Shown: positions 51,365 through 60,627, counted from the stretch's first letter. The stretch: 64,000 bases of DNA from JALSRK01 sp964461995 (GCA_964461995.1 CAYWXL010000006.1:1-64000); one strand, 5' to 3'. Notes: generated by a model from the letters alone, not told the origin. Numbers and translations: made by a program.

Positions 51365-53092
51365 ATGCGAAGAGCACTGATTCTGACCCTGCTCCTTTCG
51401 ATGGTTCCCGGAGGCGCACAAGAACGAGGGTACGTCACCCATTTCAAGACCAAGACGACGCCCGAGGGCATCACCCGCATCGAGGCGCCAACGTTCGGCA
51501 CCGGCGGGTATTTCAAAACTCACTTCGTCCCGGTACAGCCGTTACCCGACGTCCGGGCGCCGGCCCGCCTCGCTGACTTTGTCGTGGACGGCCGGCTGGA
51601 GCTTTCTCTTCGGGCCTATTTGGAGCTGGTGCTGGCGAACAATCCCGATGTCGCCATCCAACGCTTGTCTATCGAAGCGCCGCGGAACGCCATTACGCGG
51701 GCCCTGGCGCAATTCGATCCCACCGTCATTGCCAACTTCCGGAGCGATCGCACCCAAACGCCCACCGCCGATGTGCTGCAGGGAGCCGAAACTCTGAACC
51801 AGTTGACCCAGCCCTTTAGCCTCGCCTTCAACCAGTTGCTGCCTACCGGCACCCAATACTCGATCGGCTTCAGCGGCCGCCGGCGCTGGACGAACAGCGT
51901 GTTCGCGACAATCAATCCTGCAATCGACGGCACGTTAAACTTCTCGGTGACGCAGCCGCTGCTCCGGAACCGGGGCTCCCGGGTGAACAAGCTGCAGTTC
52001 ATCATCGCCCAGAGCCGCTTCAAGCAAAGCCGTTACAACTTCGAGGACCGGCTGCTACAACTGCTCGCGCAGGCCGAAAACGTTTACTGGTCTGTCGTCG
52101 AGGCTCGGGAGAACCTGCGTGTGGCGGAAGAAAACCTCCGCTTGAACGAGGCGCTCCTGGAGCGCTCGGAGCGTGAACTCGAGCTGGGCGCCATCTCGCC
52201 CCTCGATATCTACCAACCTCAGCAGAACCTGGAGAACGCCCGCTTGGCCCTGACGCAGGCGCGTTACCGTCTCGAACAGACCCTGGATGCGCTGCGGAGG
52301 CAGATCGGCGCCGATCTGGATCCGGACTTCCGGTACATGCCGATTGTCCTCACCGAGCCGGTTCTGCCGCCTTCGGAAGAGGAAACGATCGATCCCGAGC
52401 AGATGGTCGAGGCCGCTTACCGGCTGCGGCCGGACCTCAAGAGCGCGCTCCAGAGCCTGAAGATCGACGACCTCAATTATGAACTTGCGCGGAACGCCTT
52501 GCGTCCGGACTTGTCCCTTTCGTTGAGTTACAGCTCATCCGGTCTTGGGGGCACGATCTTTCAGTTCGCCCAGCAGCCCGGTCTGGAGCGCTCTCCGGTA
52601 CCTCTTCGCACGATTCCCGGAGGACTGGGGGACGCGCTGGAGCAGATCTTCGGCTTCGACTTCCCCTCCTACTCGTTCACCCTTAGCCTGCGGCTCCCCC
52701 TGCGCGACCGCCGGGCGGTGGCTGACCTGGCCGACGTGGCCGTCAGCAAGAAAACCAACATGCTTCGCGCCCAAAGCCTGCAGCAAGACATCCGGTTGGA
52801 AGTGCTCAACGCGGTCAGCCAGGTTGAGAGCAGCAAAGCGAGGGTGAAGCTGGCACAGACTGCTCTGGAGTTCTCCCGCAAGCGCCTCGAGGCTGAACAA
52901 AAAAAGTACGACCTCGGCGTGACAACGATCTTCCTGTTGATCCAGGCCCAGAACGACCTGGTGGCTGCGGAGTCTCAAGTCGTCACTCAGGCCACGCTTT
53001 ACCGCCGCAATGTCGTAAATCTGCTTCGCGTGACCGGCCAGTTGCTCGAAAAACGGAGCGTGGTAGTGACCGATAAACCGGGCCTCTACTGA
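51365..53092 (+). CDS. TolC-family outer membrane efflux protein
   Basis: A 575-residue outer-membrane channel component, 12 bases after the permease. The signal peptide is short (RRALILTLLLSMVPGGAQ). The duplicated OEP architecture is visible. Repeat 1 covers about 75-320, starting LSLRAYLELVLANNPDVAIQRLSIEAPRNAITRALAQFDPTV, with SVTQPLLRN and a long coiled-coil helix pair (LLQLLAQAENVYWSVVEARENLRVAEENLRLNEALLERSERELELGAIS). Repeat 2 covers about 350-565: VEAAYRLRPDLKSALQSLKIDDLNYELARNALRPDLSLSLSYS, LSLRLPLRDRRA and the final helix with YDLGVTTIFLLIQAQNDLVAAESQ. It completes the adaptor-permease-TolC set. Confidence 0.94.
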   Translation: MRRALILTLLLSMVPGGAQERGYVTHFKTKTTPEGITRIEAPTFGTGGYFKTHFVPVQPLPDVRAPARLADFVVDGRLELSLRAYLELVLANNPDVAIQRLSIEAPRNAITRALAQFDPTVIANFRSDRTQTPTADVLQGAETLNQLTQPFSLAFNQLLPTGTQYSIGFSGRRRWTNSVFATINPAIDGTLNFSVTQPLLRNRGSRVNKLQFIIAQSRFKQSRYNFEDRLLQLLAQAENVYWSVVEARENLRVAEENLRLNEALLERSERELELGAISPLDIYQPQQNLENARLALTQARYRLEQTLDALRRQIGADLDPDFRYMPIVLTEPVLPPSEEETIDPEQMVEAAYRLRPDLKSALQSLKIDDLNYELARNALRPDLSLSLSYSSSGLGGTIFQFAQQPGLERSPVPLRTIPGGLGDALEQIFGFDFPSYSFTLSLRLPLRDRRAVADLADVAVSKKTNMLRAQSLQQDIRLEVLNAVSQVESSKARVKLAQTALEFSRKRLEAEQKKYDLGVTTIFLLIQAQNDLVAAESQVVTQATLYRRNVVNLLRVTGQLLEKRSVVVTDKPGLY

Positions 53093-53197
53093 CTGGAGAA
53101 AGTCTTCTTCCCCGGCGTTGTACAATGAGCGCTTAAGAAGCCCGCCAGGAGGGTTCTCGAAACGCGGGCCAGGGCGGCCGCGCACAGCACACCGGAA

Positions 53198-55186
53198 ATG
53201 GGTCGAATTCGTATTCTTTCTGACGCGGTGGCGAACAAGATCGCCGCCGGCGAAGTCGTGGAACGGCCAGCGTCAGTCGTCAAAGAGCTGTTGGAGAATT
53301 CCCTCGACGCCGGGGCCAAGACCCTCCGGATCGAAGTGGAGAGAGGAGGCAAACGGCTCATCCGCGTGGCCGACGACGGGTGTGGCATGATGCGTGACGA
53401 CGCCATGCTGGCGTTCGAGCGGCACGCAACGAGCAAGCTCTCCGATGTCAAGGAATTGGAGTCGATCGCCACCCTCGGGTTTCGGGGCGAGGCGCTGCCT
53501 TCCATCGCCGCGGTTTCGCGGCTGGTGCTCGAAACCCGCGCCGAGAGCGAAACCACCGGCACGCGGGTGGAGTTGGCCGGCGGCCGACTGCTGCGATGTG
53601 ATGAAGCGGCGCTGCCGCGCGGCACCACCGTCACCGTCCGGGACCTCTTTTACAATGTGCCGGCCCGGCGCAAGTTCCTTCGCAGTGAGCAGACCGAGCT
53701 GGCGCATATTACTTCGCTCGCCACTCATTACAGCTTGGCTCATCCGGACAAGTCGGTCCACCTCACGCACGGCAACAAGACCCTCCTCGACGTGACGCCC
53801 GTGGAGACGCTCCGTGAGCGGGTGTTTCAGGTCTTCGGCAGCCAGACGTTGTCCGAGCTGGTGGAAATAGACGGACGGGAGACGGAACTGCGGCTGCCGC
53901 CCCGGTCCGGAACTGCCCCGGACGCTGATCCGGAAGTCCGGCGTTTCCGCCTTCGGGGCTTCGTGTCCCAGCCGCAAGTGCAGAAACTCAACCGCAACTC
54001 CATATTCATCTTCGTGAACCGCAGGCTGATCCGGGACCGGCTCATCTTGCACGCGATCTCGGCCGCCTACCACAACCTGATGCCACCCGCTTGTTATCCC
54101 TTCGCCTTGCTGTTTCTGGACTGCCCGTGCGAGGAGGTGGACGTCAACGTTCATCCGTCGAAGACGGAAGTGCGCTTCCGGCACGCGAGCTTCGTGCACG
54201 ACTTTGTGCGGGATGCGATCCGGGAAACGCTTGCCGCCGCCCGCCCGGCTTCCGCGGTGCCCAGTTCGGCGATCGCGCCGGCGACCGAGGTTCTGGAGGA
54301 ACAACCGGGCGCCCGGCTGCCGTTTTCCGAGTTCAGCCAGCAACTCGAGGATTTTCGGCTGGGAGAGGCCGCCGGCATGGCCGCCGCGCCGCGGCCGGTC
54401 ATCGACCTGAACACCGGCGGGCCGTCGGAGGCTGCATCTGAGTTCGGTCTCGCTCCGCCGCCGGCTCCGGAGCCGCGCTTCGAGTTCACCGAAGCCGCGC
54501 CGGCAGAAGACCGGCAGGCTGAGTCTTCTCTCCGGCTGAAGGCGCCGGACACCCACGGACCGCTGCCGCCCGGCGCACTGCCGCCCGAGACGCAGTCACT
54601 AGGCGCCTTGGCCGAACTGCGCCCTCTGGGTCAGATCCATGACAGCTTCATCGTCGCCGCGGGACCCGACGGATTGTGGATCATCGATCAGCACGTAGCG
54701 CACGAGCGGATTCTCTTCGAGCGCGTGTTGAAGAAAATGGCGCAGGGGAACCTGGAGCGGCAGCAGTTGCTGATGCCGGTCATCCTGGAACTCACGCCGG
54801 CCCAGCAGGTCCTCTACGCCGAGATTGCGAAGGACCTGGAGGCGGCCGGCTTCGAAACCGAGCCGTTCGGCAACCGGACCATCGCTGTGAAGAGTGCGCC
54901 TGCCGGAATCTCTACCGCCGACATTGAGAAGCTGATCTTCGAGATTCTGGAGATTCGGGAAGAGACGGCGCGGAAGACTTCGTTGGAGGATTTGCGCCGG
55001 GCCATGGCTGCATCTATCGCCTGCCGCGCGGCCATCAAGATCAACACCCGGCTCGACACGGAAAAGATGGAGTGGCTGCTCGAGGAGCTGGCCCGGACGG
55101 CGCATCCAATGAGTTGCCCGCACGGAAGGCCGATCGCCCTGCGATATTCCACCAGGGAGATTCTGAAGAGCTTTCACCGAATCTGA
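53198..55186 (+). CDS. mutL: DNA mismatch repair protein MutL
   Basis: A 662-residue GHKL ATPase linking MutS mismatch recognition to strand incision. N-terminal ATPase motifs: ANKIAAGEVVERPASVVKELLENSLDAGA (motif I), VADDGCGM (II), ATSKL and TLGFRGEALPSIAAVS (III), GTTVTVRDLFYNVPARRKF. The transducer domain has PSKTEVRF at about 325. A Pro/Glu-rich linker spans about 350-475. The C-terminal dimerisation domain keeps an endonuclease-type motif DQHVAHERILFE (about 496-507; consensus DQHAxxERxxxE) plus ACRAAIK and SCPHGRPI, so it is probably a nicking MutL, as expected for bacteria without MutH. It converges with guaA. Confidence 0.96.
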   Translation: MGRIRILSDAVANKIAAGEVVERPASVVKELLENSLDAGAKTLRIEVERGGKRLIRVADDGCGMMRDDAMLAFERHATSKLSDVKELESIATLGFRGEALPSIAAVSRLVLETRAESETTGTRVELAGGRLLRCDEAALPRGTTVTVRDLFYNVPARRKFLRSEQTELAHITSLATHYSLAHPDKSVHLTHGNKTLLDVTPVETLRERVFQVFGSQTLSELVEIDGRETELRLPPRSGTAPDADPEVRRFRLRGFVSQPQVQKLNRNSIFIFVNRRLIRDRLILHAISAAYHNLMPPACYPFALLFLDCPCEEVDVNVHPSKTEVRFRHASFVHDFVRDAIRETLAAARPASAVPSSAIAPATEVLEEQPGARLPFSEFSQQLEDFRLGEAAGMAAAPRPVIDLNTGGPSEAASEFGLAPPPAPEPRFEFTEAAPAEDRQAESSLRLKAPDTHGPLPPGALPPETQSLGALAELRPLGQIHDSFIVAAGPDGLWIIDQHVAHERILFERVLKKMAQGNLERQQLLMPVILELTPAQQVLYAEIAKDLEAAGFETEPFGNRTIAVKSAPAGISTADIEKLIFEILEIREETARKTSLEDLRRAMAASIACRAAIKINTRLDTEKMEWLLEELARTAHPMSCPHGRPIALRYSTREILKSFHRI

Positions 55187-55218
55187 AGGTCTTCGCTCGG
55201 GCGGGGGCGCCGCGCCGG

Positions 55219-56997
55219 TTACTCCCACTCGATAGTGGCCGGAGGCTTGTGGGTCAAATCGTAGAAGACGGCGTCGATGCCGTCGATCGCCAGGATCTCA
55301 CGGGTGAGCTCGTCGAGGAGATTCTCGTCCATGAGCACGGCCTGCGCCGTCATTCCGTCCACTGAATGCACCGGCCGAAGCACAATCGAGTCGGGTTTCT
55401 CGGGCACTCCGACAGGGATCAGCACTACGGGGAATTGCCACACCTGCCGGTCGAAGCCTGTCTCGTGAGTCCTCCGGCGAACGATCGCGTCGGCTCGCCG
55501 CAAGCGGTCCAGGCGGTGCGGTGAGAGTTCGCCAGGGTAGACGCGCATCCGAGCCAGCGGGTTATGAGCAGCCACCAGGGCCACGACGCGGTTGACGTTC
55601 GGCGTGCGGTTGATCAAGCCCGTGGCGAGATCGCGCAAATCGTCATCGGGACCGGGGCAGCGGTCCAAGGCAAGCACCGGGCGGTAGCTCCGGGAGTCTC
55701 CCTGTACGCCCACGGAATGCACCGGCAGGATCCATCCCTCCTCGGCTTTTTCTACAGGAAGCTCCTCCGTCGAGCACAGGCAGCGGATTGCCAGGCCAGG
55801 CCCTGGAAACGGATGGCGTTCGAGCAGCTCTTGCGGTAGACCCAGCGCGCGCCCGATCTGCCGTACCTCGTCCTTGTAGAAAGAGGCCAGCGGCTCGACG
55901 AGGCGGTTCGCCTCGATCAGCAGTTGGATCCCCGGCACGCGGTTGTGATGGGTCTTGATGACGTCGGCGTGCTGGGTGCCGCCGGACTCGATCGTGTCGG
56001 GATAGATCGTGCCCTGGCCGAGAATCCAGCGTCCATCCAGGTAATGTCCACGTTCCAGAATGCGCTCCTGCACTTCGACGAACTCTTCGCCGATGATCCG
56101 GCGCTTCTCTTCGGGGTCCGTCACACCCTTCAAACGGCCGAGGAACTCGCTGGCGGCGTCTACGACTTCGAAGTTGGAGGCCGCCAGGGATCTGAAGATG
56201 CGCGAGACGAACTCGGTTTCGCCCTCCCGCATCAGGCCCGTATCCACGTAGGTGCCGTGCACGCGTTCCGGCCCGAGGGCTTGAATACACAGCGTATAGG
56301 CCACCGTCGAATCCACGCCGCCGCTGAGAAAGAACAGCACGTTCCGATCACCGACCACCTGGCGGATCTGTTCCTGAAGCGCCGGGATCTGGTGGCTGGG
56401 GTCCCAGTCTTTCCGGCACCGGCAGACGCCGAAAACGAAGTTGGCCAGCACCTCCCGGCCGTGGACGGTGTGGACAACCTCAGGATGGAACTGGACGCCG
56501 TAAAAGCCGCGCGCCGGATCCCCCATCGCCGCCACCGGGCACTCGGGCGTTCGGGCGAGGATCCGGAAACCGGAGGGCAGGCGGTCCACCGCGTCGCGGT
56601 GGCTCATCCACACCTGTTCGCGGGTCTCGAGCCCGGTGAAGAGACCCGCGGGCTCGACGATGTCGATCCACGCCAGTCCGAACTCGCCTATGCCTGCCTT
56701 CCGGACTTCGCCGCCCAGATGGTGGGCCATGATGTGAAGCCCATAGCAGATTCCGAGGACTGGTATGCCGAGTTCAAAAACAGCCGGATCCACTTTCGGA
56801 CTGCCGCTGTCGTACACGCTGGAGGGGCCGCCGGAAATGACAATGCCTTTGCGGCGGGAAAGCTCCGCAGCCGGGGTCTCTGAGGCGCGCACCTCGGCAT
56901 GGACCCCCAGTTCGCGAATCCGGCGCGCGATCAGGTGACAGTATTGTCCCCCTGTGTCGAGTACAGTAATCTGCGGCGCCGGCAGACTGTCGTTCAT
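55219..56997 (-). CDS. guaA: GMP synthase (glutamine-hydrolysing)
   Basis: Converts XMP to GMP with ATP and glutamine. The 592-residue protein has an N-terminal class I amidotransferase domain: VLDTGGQYCHLIARRIRELGV, ISGGPSSVYDSGSP, nucleophile Cys in GICYGLHIMAHHLGG, and GVQFHPEVVHT. The ATP-pyrophosphatase domain has LFFLSGGVDSTVAYTLC (P-loop SGGVDS), TYVDTGLMREGE and GQGTIYPDTIESGG. The dimerisation domain ends KPPATIEWE, as in all GuaA. It is about 70 residues longer than the common 520-residue form, with extra sequence after PFPGPGLAIRCL (EELPVEKAEEGWILPVHSVGVQGDSRSYRPVLALD). It lies 12 bases after ctpA on the minus strand. Confidence 0.96.
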   Translation of the reverse strand: MNDSLPAPQITVLDTGGQYCHLIARRIRELGVHAEVRASETPAAELSRRKGIVISGGPSSVYDSGSPKVDPAVFELGIPVLGICYGLHIMAHHLGGEVRKAGIGEFGLAWIDIVEPAGLFTGLETREQVWMSHRDAVDRLPSGFRILARTPECPVAAMGDPARGFYGVQFHPEVVHTVHGREVLANFVFGVCRCRKDWDPSHQIPALQEQIRQVVGDRNVLFFLSGGVDSTVAYTLCIQALGPERVHGTYVDTGLMREGETEFVSRIFRSLAASNFEVVDAASEFLGRLKGVTDPEEKRRIIGEEFVEVQERILERGHYLDGRWILGQGTIYPDTIESGGTQHADVIKTHHNRVPGIQLLIEANRLVEPLASFYKDEVRQIGRALGLPQELLERHPFPGPGLAIRCLCSTEELPVEKAEEGWILPVHSVGVQGDSRSYRPVLALDRCPGPDDDLRDLATGLINRTPNVNRVVALVAAHNPLARMRVYPGELSPHRLDRLRRADAIVRRRTHETGFDRQVWQFPVVLIPVGVPEKPDSIVLRPVHSVDGMTAQAVLMDENLLDELTREILAIDGIDAVFYDLTHKPPATIEWE

Positions 56998-57009
56998 TCC
57001 TTGGAGGCG

Positions 57010-58608
57010 TTACTCGCCGCGCTGGGCGCGCTGGGCGATCACCTGTTTCGCCTTTTCGAGCAGCGCCCGAGCCTTCGGCATCGCCTCAATGGCTTTCAAC
57101 ACCGCGGGGTCGGTCTCGATGGCGATACGGCGGGCGTCGTCCACGCTGAACGCCGTGGTGTACATCTCCCGTTTGAGCTGCTGGCGGATCCAGTCGTGGT
57201 TTTCCGCCCATTCGGCCTCGGTGAACTCGATTCCCTTGTCGAGCAGGTAGCGGTGGAACTCGTTCTCCACGTCCGGCCCGGGCTCCCAACCTTCAGGAAG
57301 GTCGGTGGAGTGGGTGCCGAAATATTTGGCCGTGAAATTGAAGAACGCGTAGTTGCGCAAAAGCTTCTTCTGGAAGTCGTTGAGCTTTGGCGGCTCGAAT
57401 TTCTCGTCGGGCATGATGCCGCCGCCGCCGTAGACAGGCCGGCCGCTGTCGGTCATCTTGACGTCGTCGGTATGCACCGGTTCGCCGCGGCGGTTCCGGT
57501 AGTAGTAATCAAAGAAGGATTTGCCCTTGTAGCTACGCTGGATCAAGCGGCCGCTGGGCGTGTAGTAGCGGGCAGTGGTCAGCGCCAGGCCTGTATTCTC
57601 CGCCAGCGGATACACGGTCTGCACCAGCCCCTTGCCGAAAGTGTTCTCACCGAGGATCCAGGCCCGGTCGTGATCCTGCAACGCGCCGGCCACGATCTCG
57701 GCCGCCGACGCCGAATACCGGTTCACCAGTACGACGATCGGGTATTCGAAGCCGCGGTTCCCGCGCCGGGCCACATAGGGCTTCTCGGGCGAGGTGCGGC
57801 CGCGGTGCTTGACCACGATTTGCCCTTTCCGCAGGAAACGGCCCGCGACTTCCACGCCTTCGTTCAACAGCCCGCCGGGGTTGTCGCGCAAGTCTAAAAT
57901 CAACCCTTTGATGTTCTCCTCGCCGAGCGCCCGGAGCCGCTCCTCGACTTCCCGCGACGTGTTTTCGTTGAACTGTTCAATGTCGATATAGGCGATGCCG
58001 TCGCGGATGAAGAAGGCGTCGTTGACGCTGTAGCGGGGGATTTCGTCCCGGATGATGGTGAATTCCAAGGGATCCGGCCGGCCTTCGCGGCCCACTTTTA
58101 CATGGACTTTCGTGCCTTTGGGGCCTTTGAGCAAGTCCGCCACCTCAGTGGTCGTAAGCCCTTCAGTGGACTTGCCGTCCACCTCGAGAATGACGTCGCC
58201 CGGGTGGATTCCCGCTTTATAGGCCGGCGAGTTCTTGAACGGCGTCACCACGATCGTCTTTCCGTTGCGGCCGACAACCCACATGCCGACGCCGTAGTAC
58301 GCTCCCTGCTGCTCTTCCCGCAACTGCTGGAACGCACGGGGATCGAAGAAGCTCGAGTGCGGATCCAAAGCCCGCAACATGCCGGGAATGGCCCCTTCGT
58401 AGATGGCGCGGTCCGGCGAGATCTTATCGGCGAAATTCTCTTCGACGACCGCGTAGAACTCAGAGAACGCTCGCAGACTGGCTTTGATCTCGTCCTCGGA
58501 CGAGGCCGCGGCCACACCGGGAAGCCCAGGCCCGTAAAGGCCGCCCAGGATCGCGCCGGCGGCGACGAGCACGGGCACCAACAACAGGGAACGTGGAAAA
58601 CGGAGCAT
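57010..58608 (-). CDS. ctpA: C-terminal processing serine peptidase (S41)
   Basis: A 532-residue exported Ctp/Prc-type protease. The ATG at 58608 follows GGGGGAG and starts a signal/anchor (LRFPRSLLLVPVLVAAGAILGG); the longer frame to 58647 adds a non-signal extension. A helical lead (about 40-80) precedes the PDZ domain (YGVGMWVVGRNGKTIVVTPFKNSPAYKAGIHPGDVILEVDGKS). The S41 core has YIDIEQFNENTSREVEERL, LILDLRDNPGGLLNEGVEVAGRFL, nucleophile Ser in LVNRYSASAAEIVAGAL (about 298) and Lys in LGENTFGKGLVQTVYP (about 323). The C-terminal region of about 150 residues is of the long Ctp type. It probably processes periplasmic proteins, and leads a two-gene unit with guaA. Confidence 0.94.
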   Translation of the reverse strand: MLRFPRSLLLVPVLVAAGAILGGLYGPGLPGVAAASSEDEIKASLRAFSEFYAVVEENFADKISPDRAIYEGAIPGMLRALDPHSSFFDPRAFQQLREEQQGAYYGVGMWVVGRNGKTIVVTPFKNSPAYKAGIHPGDVILEVDGKSTEGLTTTEVADLLKGPKGTKVHVKVGREGRPDPLEFTIIRDEIPRYSVNDAFFIRDGIAYIDIEQFNENTSREVEERLRALGEENIKGLILDLRDNPGGLLNEGVEVAGRFLRKGQIVVKHRGRTSPEKPYVARRGNRGFEYPIVVLVNRYSASAAEIVAGALQDHDRAWILGENTFGKGLVQTVYPLAENTGLALTTARYYTPSGRLIQRSYKGKSFFDYYYRNRRGEPVHTDDVKMTDSGRPVYGGGGIMPDEKFEPPKLNDFQKKLLRNYAFFNFTAKYFGTHSTDLPEGWEPGPDVENEFHRYLLDKGIEFTEAEWAENHDWIRQQLKREMYTTAFSVDDARRIAIETDPAVLKAIEAMPKARALLEKAKQVIAQRAQRGE

Positions 58609-58701
58609 TACGTTTCTCCCCCACCCTTCATCGTCAAGTATATCCAATTAGACGCGGGGCCCGGGAGTTCGGCTTCAGGCGACTCGTTGAAAACGGCTGT
58701 T

Positions 58702-59199
58702 TCAGCTCGCCCGCCGGGCGCGCCGCCGCGGAGCCGTTTGCGCCCGGGTAGCGGCCTTGCGGCCGAGTTCGAGGCGCCGCGCCTGGTCTGTGACGCACAC
58801 TAAGAACATCGGCTGGCGAGCGTTTTTCAGTATGTCGATGATGCGGGACTCGCTGTCCTCCAGATAGATCGTCTTGCCGTCCGTGAGCAGGTGGAGGTCC
58901 GATTCGGCTTTGAGAACGTCGTGCAGACGGCGCCCCATCTCCCGCTGCAGGAACTTCAGCACGCGCCGGATCTTCTGCAGGGAGAAGCCTTTCCGCCGGA
59001 GTTCGGCGATCACGGTGATCTCGATCACTTCCTCCGGCCGGTATACGCGCTTGTGCCCCTCGTGCCGCGGCGAGACCACCTTGCGCTCGTCCCACCACTG
59101 CAACTGCCGTAAGGTCACGCCGGCGATTTGGGCCACTTCACTGCTCGTGTACGTCCGGCGCTCCACCTCCTCGGAGCGCGCGCGTTTTGTTTTGAACAT
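58702..59199 (-). CDS. MerR-family transcriptional regulator
   Basis: A 165-residue regulator. The DNA-binding domain is RTYTSSEVAQIAGVTLRQLQWWDERKVVSPRHEGHKRVYRPEEVIEI (about 15-62), a MerR helix-turn-helix with wing, followed by helices (about 63-105). Instead of a metal-binding cysteine set there is a short C-terminal segment (LHLLTDGKTIYLEDSESRIIDILKNARQPMFLVCV), like the effector or DUF433-like region of small MerR-like proteins. The tail is highly basic (RAQTAPRRRARR). The ligand is unknown. It has its own sigma-70-like promoter whose spacer contains an inverted repeat, consistent with autoregulation. It sits between tig and ctpA on the minus strand. Confidence 0.88.
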   Translation of the reverse strand: MFKTKRARSEEVERRTYTSSEVAQIAGVTLRQLQWWDERKVVSPRHEGHKRVYRPEEVIEITVIAELRRKGFSLQKIRRVLKFLQREMGRRLHDVLKAESDLHLLTDGKTIYLEDSESRIIDILKNARQPMFLVCVTDQARRLELGRKAATRAQTAPRRRARRAS

Positions 59200-59235
59200 A
59201 AACGGTACCTTTCGTTCTATCTGGGGGCATTCCCG

Positions 59236-59263
59236 ATTGTAACCGACTCGGCACCCGAGTCAA
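59236..59263 (-). promoter_or_regulatory. Promoter with embedded operator upstream of the MerR-family gene
   Basis: On the minus strand, TTGACT (59258-59263) and TACAAT (59236-59241) are separated by 16 bases, a near-consensus sigma-70 promoter. GACTCGG-GTG-CCGAGTC (59245-59261) is a perfect 7-base inverted repeat overlapping the -35 box and spacer. Transcription should start near 59229, about 30 bases before the ATG, with AAAGG as the ribosome binding site. A repressor bound here would block the promoter; autoregulation is the simplest idea. Confidence 0.75.
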
Positions 59264-59330
59264 GAGGGGATTCCCCCGGCTTCCACGATTCCGTGCCCTC
59301 GAGGGAGACTCACCTTCCATTCTCCCGGGC

Positions 59331-59346
59331 CCGGCGGGGGCGCCGG
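59331..59346 (-). terminator. Short GC hairpin after tig
   Basis: CCGGCG-CCCC-CGCCGG, a perfect 6-base-pair stem on the minus strand 9 bases after the tig stop. There is no T-tract. It may separate tig from the promoter of the MerR-family gene, but termination is uncertain. Confidence 0.3.
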
Positions 59347-59355
59347 TACGATCCG

Positions 59356-60627
59356 CTACTGGTTCGGGGAGACCTTGCGGGCGCTCTCGAAGAGGAGGTT
59401 GAGCGTCTTCTCGGTCCGGATGCGCGTGGCAATCCGGCCAATCTCGCCGGCTTCCTCCAGTTCTTTCCGGACCGCGGCCACCGGCTCTCTCCTCCGCGCC
59501 GCGATCCGCCGGATCTGCTCATCGAGCTCGTCGCGGGTCACCTCGATGGCCTCCCGCTCAGCGATCCGGTTCAGGATGAGCGAGGCCTTAACCTCCCGCA
59601 CCGCCCGGTCGCGGAACGCCGCCTTGGCCTTTTCCCAATCGATTTTCGCCTCGCGCGGATCCATGCCCTGCGCCACTAGTTCCGAAAGGCGGTCCCGCAC
59701 GATCGCTTCGATCTGGCCCTCGACGTATGCTTCCGGGACCGGGAACTCGTGCAGGTCCACCAGCTTTTCGACCAGCTTTTCCTTCGCCTGCTGCTGGGCG
59801 ATGAACTCGCGTTCGTTCTGCATCGCGGAGCGCACCGCCTGGCGGAATTCCTCGAGGTCTTTGTAGTCTCCCAGATCCCTGGCGAACTCGTCGTTCAACT
59901 CCGGGAGCTCTTTCTTCCGGATGCCTTTCAGAGTTACGTGGAACCGGACCGTCCGTCCGGCCAACCGCTCCTGGCCGTAATCCTCCGGGTACCTGACGTC
60001 GAATTCCTTCTCCTGCCCGGGCTCCATGCCGAGCAAGTTCCGCGAGAAGTCTTCTAGCGTGTCTTCGGCGCCGACGTCGAGCATCAGCTCGTCGTTCTCG
60101 ATGGGCGGTCCGTCCACGCCGCTGATGCTTTTCAACGAGACGACCGCGATGTCGCCCTTTTCGACGGGCCGCGGATCGATGTTGATGTACTCGGCCTTTT
60201 GCTCGCGGATTTTTTCGAGGCGCTCGTTCACCTCCTCTTCGCTGACTTCAGGCACCTCGTATTCGATCTCGATGTTGCGGTATTCCTGGAGCTCGATCTC
60301 CGGCGTGACTTCGAATTCGGCAGTAAAGGTGAGAGGTTCGCCCTTGACGAAATGGACGTTGGTGATATTCGGAGTCCCGACCACGTCGAGGTTCTCTTTC
60401 TCGATCTCAGCTCGCAGATGGCGCGGCACGAGCGCTTCCAGCACTTCCTGTCGGATCTCGCCCGCGTAGCGGCTGCGGATCAAGCTTGGGGGCACCTTGC
60501 CCGGCCGGAAACCGGGCAGCCGGACCTTCTCCCGGAGGGCGGCGACCACGCGCTCGGTTTCCTGCTCGACCTCCTCGACCGGGATCGTAATTTCGAGTTT
60601 ACGCTTGCAACCTTCCGCTTCGGCCAT
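59356..60627 (-). CDS. tig: Trigger factor
   Basis: A 423-residue ribosome-associated chaperone and peptidyl-prolyl isomerase. The ribosome-binding domain ends its loop with the signature Gly39-Phe-Arg-Pro-Gly-Lys-Val-Pro46 (LPGFRPGKVP). A PPIase (FKBP-like) domain is at about 150-240 (EKGDIAVVSLKSISGVDG, LDVGAEDTLEDFSRNLLGMEPGQEKEFDVRYPEDY). The helical C-terminal arms take the remainder and contain the substrate cradle (about 260-423). In many bacteria tig sits before clpP-clpX-lon; here it is instead downstream of metK-ahcY, about 17 kb from clpX-lon. A 137-base gap with GC-rich hairpin potential separates it from ahcY. Confidence 0.95.
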   Translation of the reverse strand: MAEAEGCKRKLEITIPVEEVEQETERVVAALREKVRLPGFRPGKVPPSLIRSRYAGEIRQEVLEALVPRHLRAEIEKENLDVVGTPNITNVHFVKGEPLTFTAEFEVTPEIELQEYRNIEIEYEVPEVSEEEVNERLEKIREQKAEYINIDPRPVEKGDIAVVSLKSISGVDGPPIENDELMLDVGAEDTLEDFSRNLLGMEPGQEKEFDVRYPEDYGQERLAGRTVRFHVTLKGIRKKELPELNDEFARDLGDYKDLEEFRQAVRSAMQNEREFIAQQQAKEKLVEKLVDLHEFPVPEAYVEGQIEAIVRDRLSELVAQGMDPREAKIDWEKAKAAFRDRAVREVKASLILNRIAEREAIEVTRDELDEQIRRIAARRREPVAAVRKELEEAGEIGRIATRIRTEKTLNLLFESARKVSPNQ

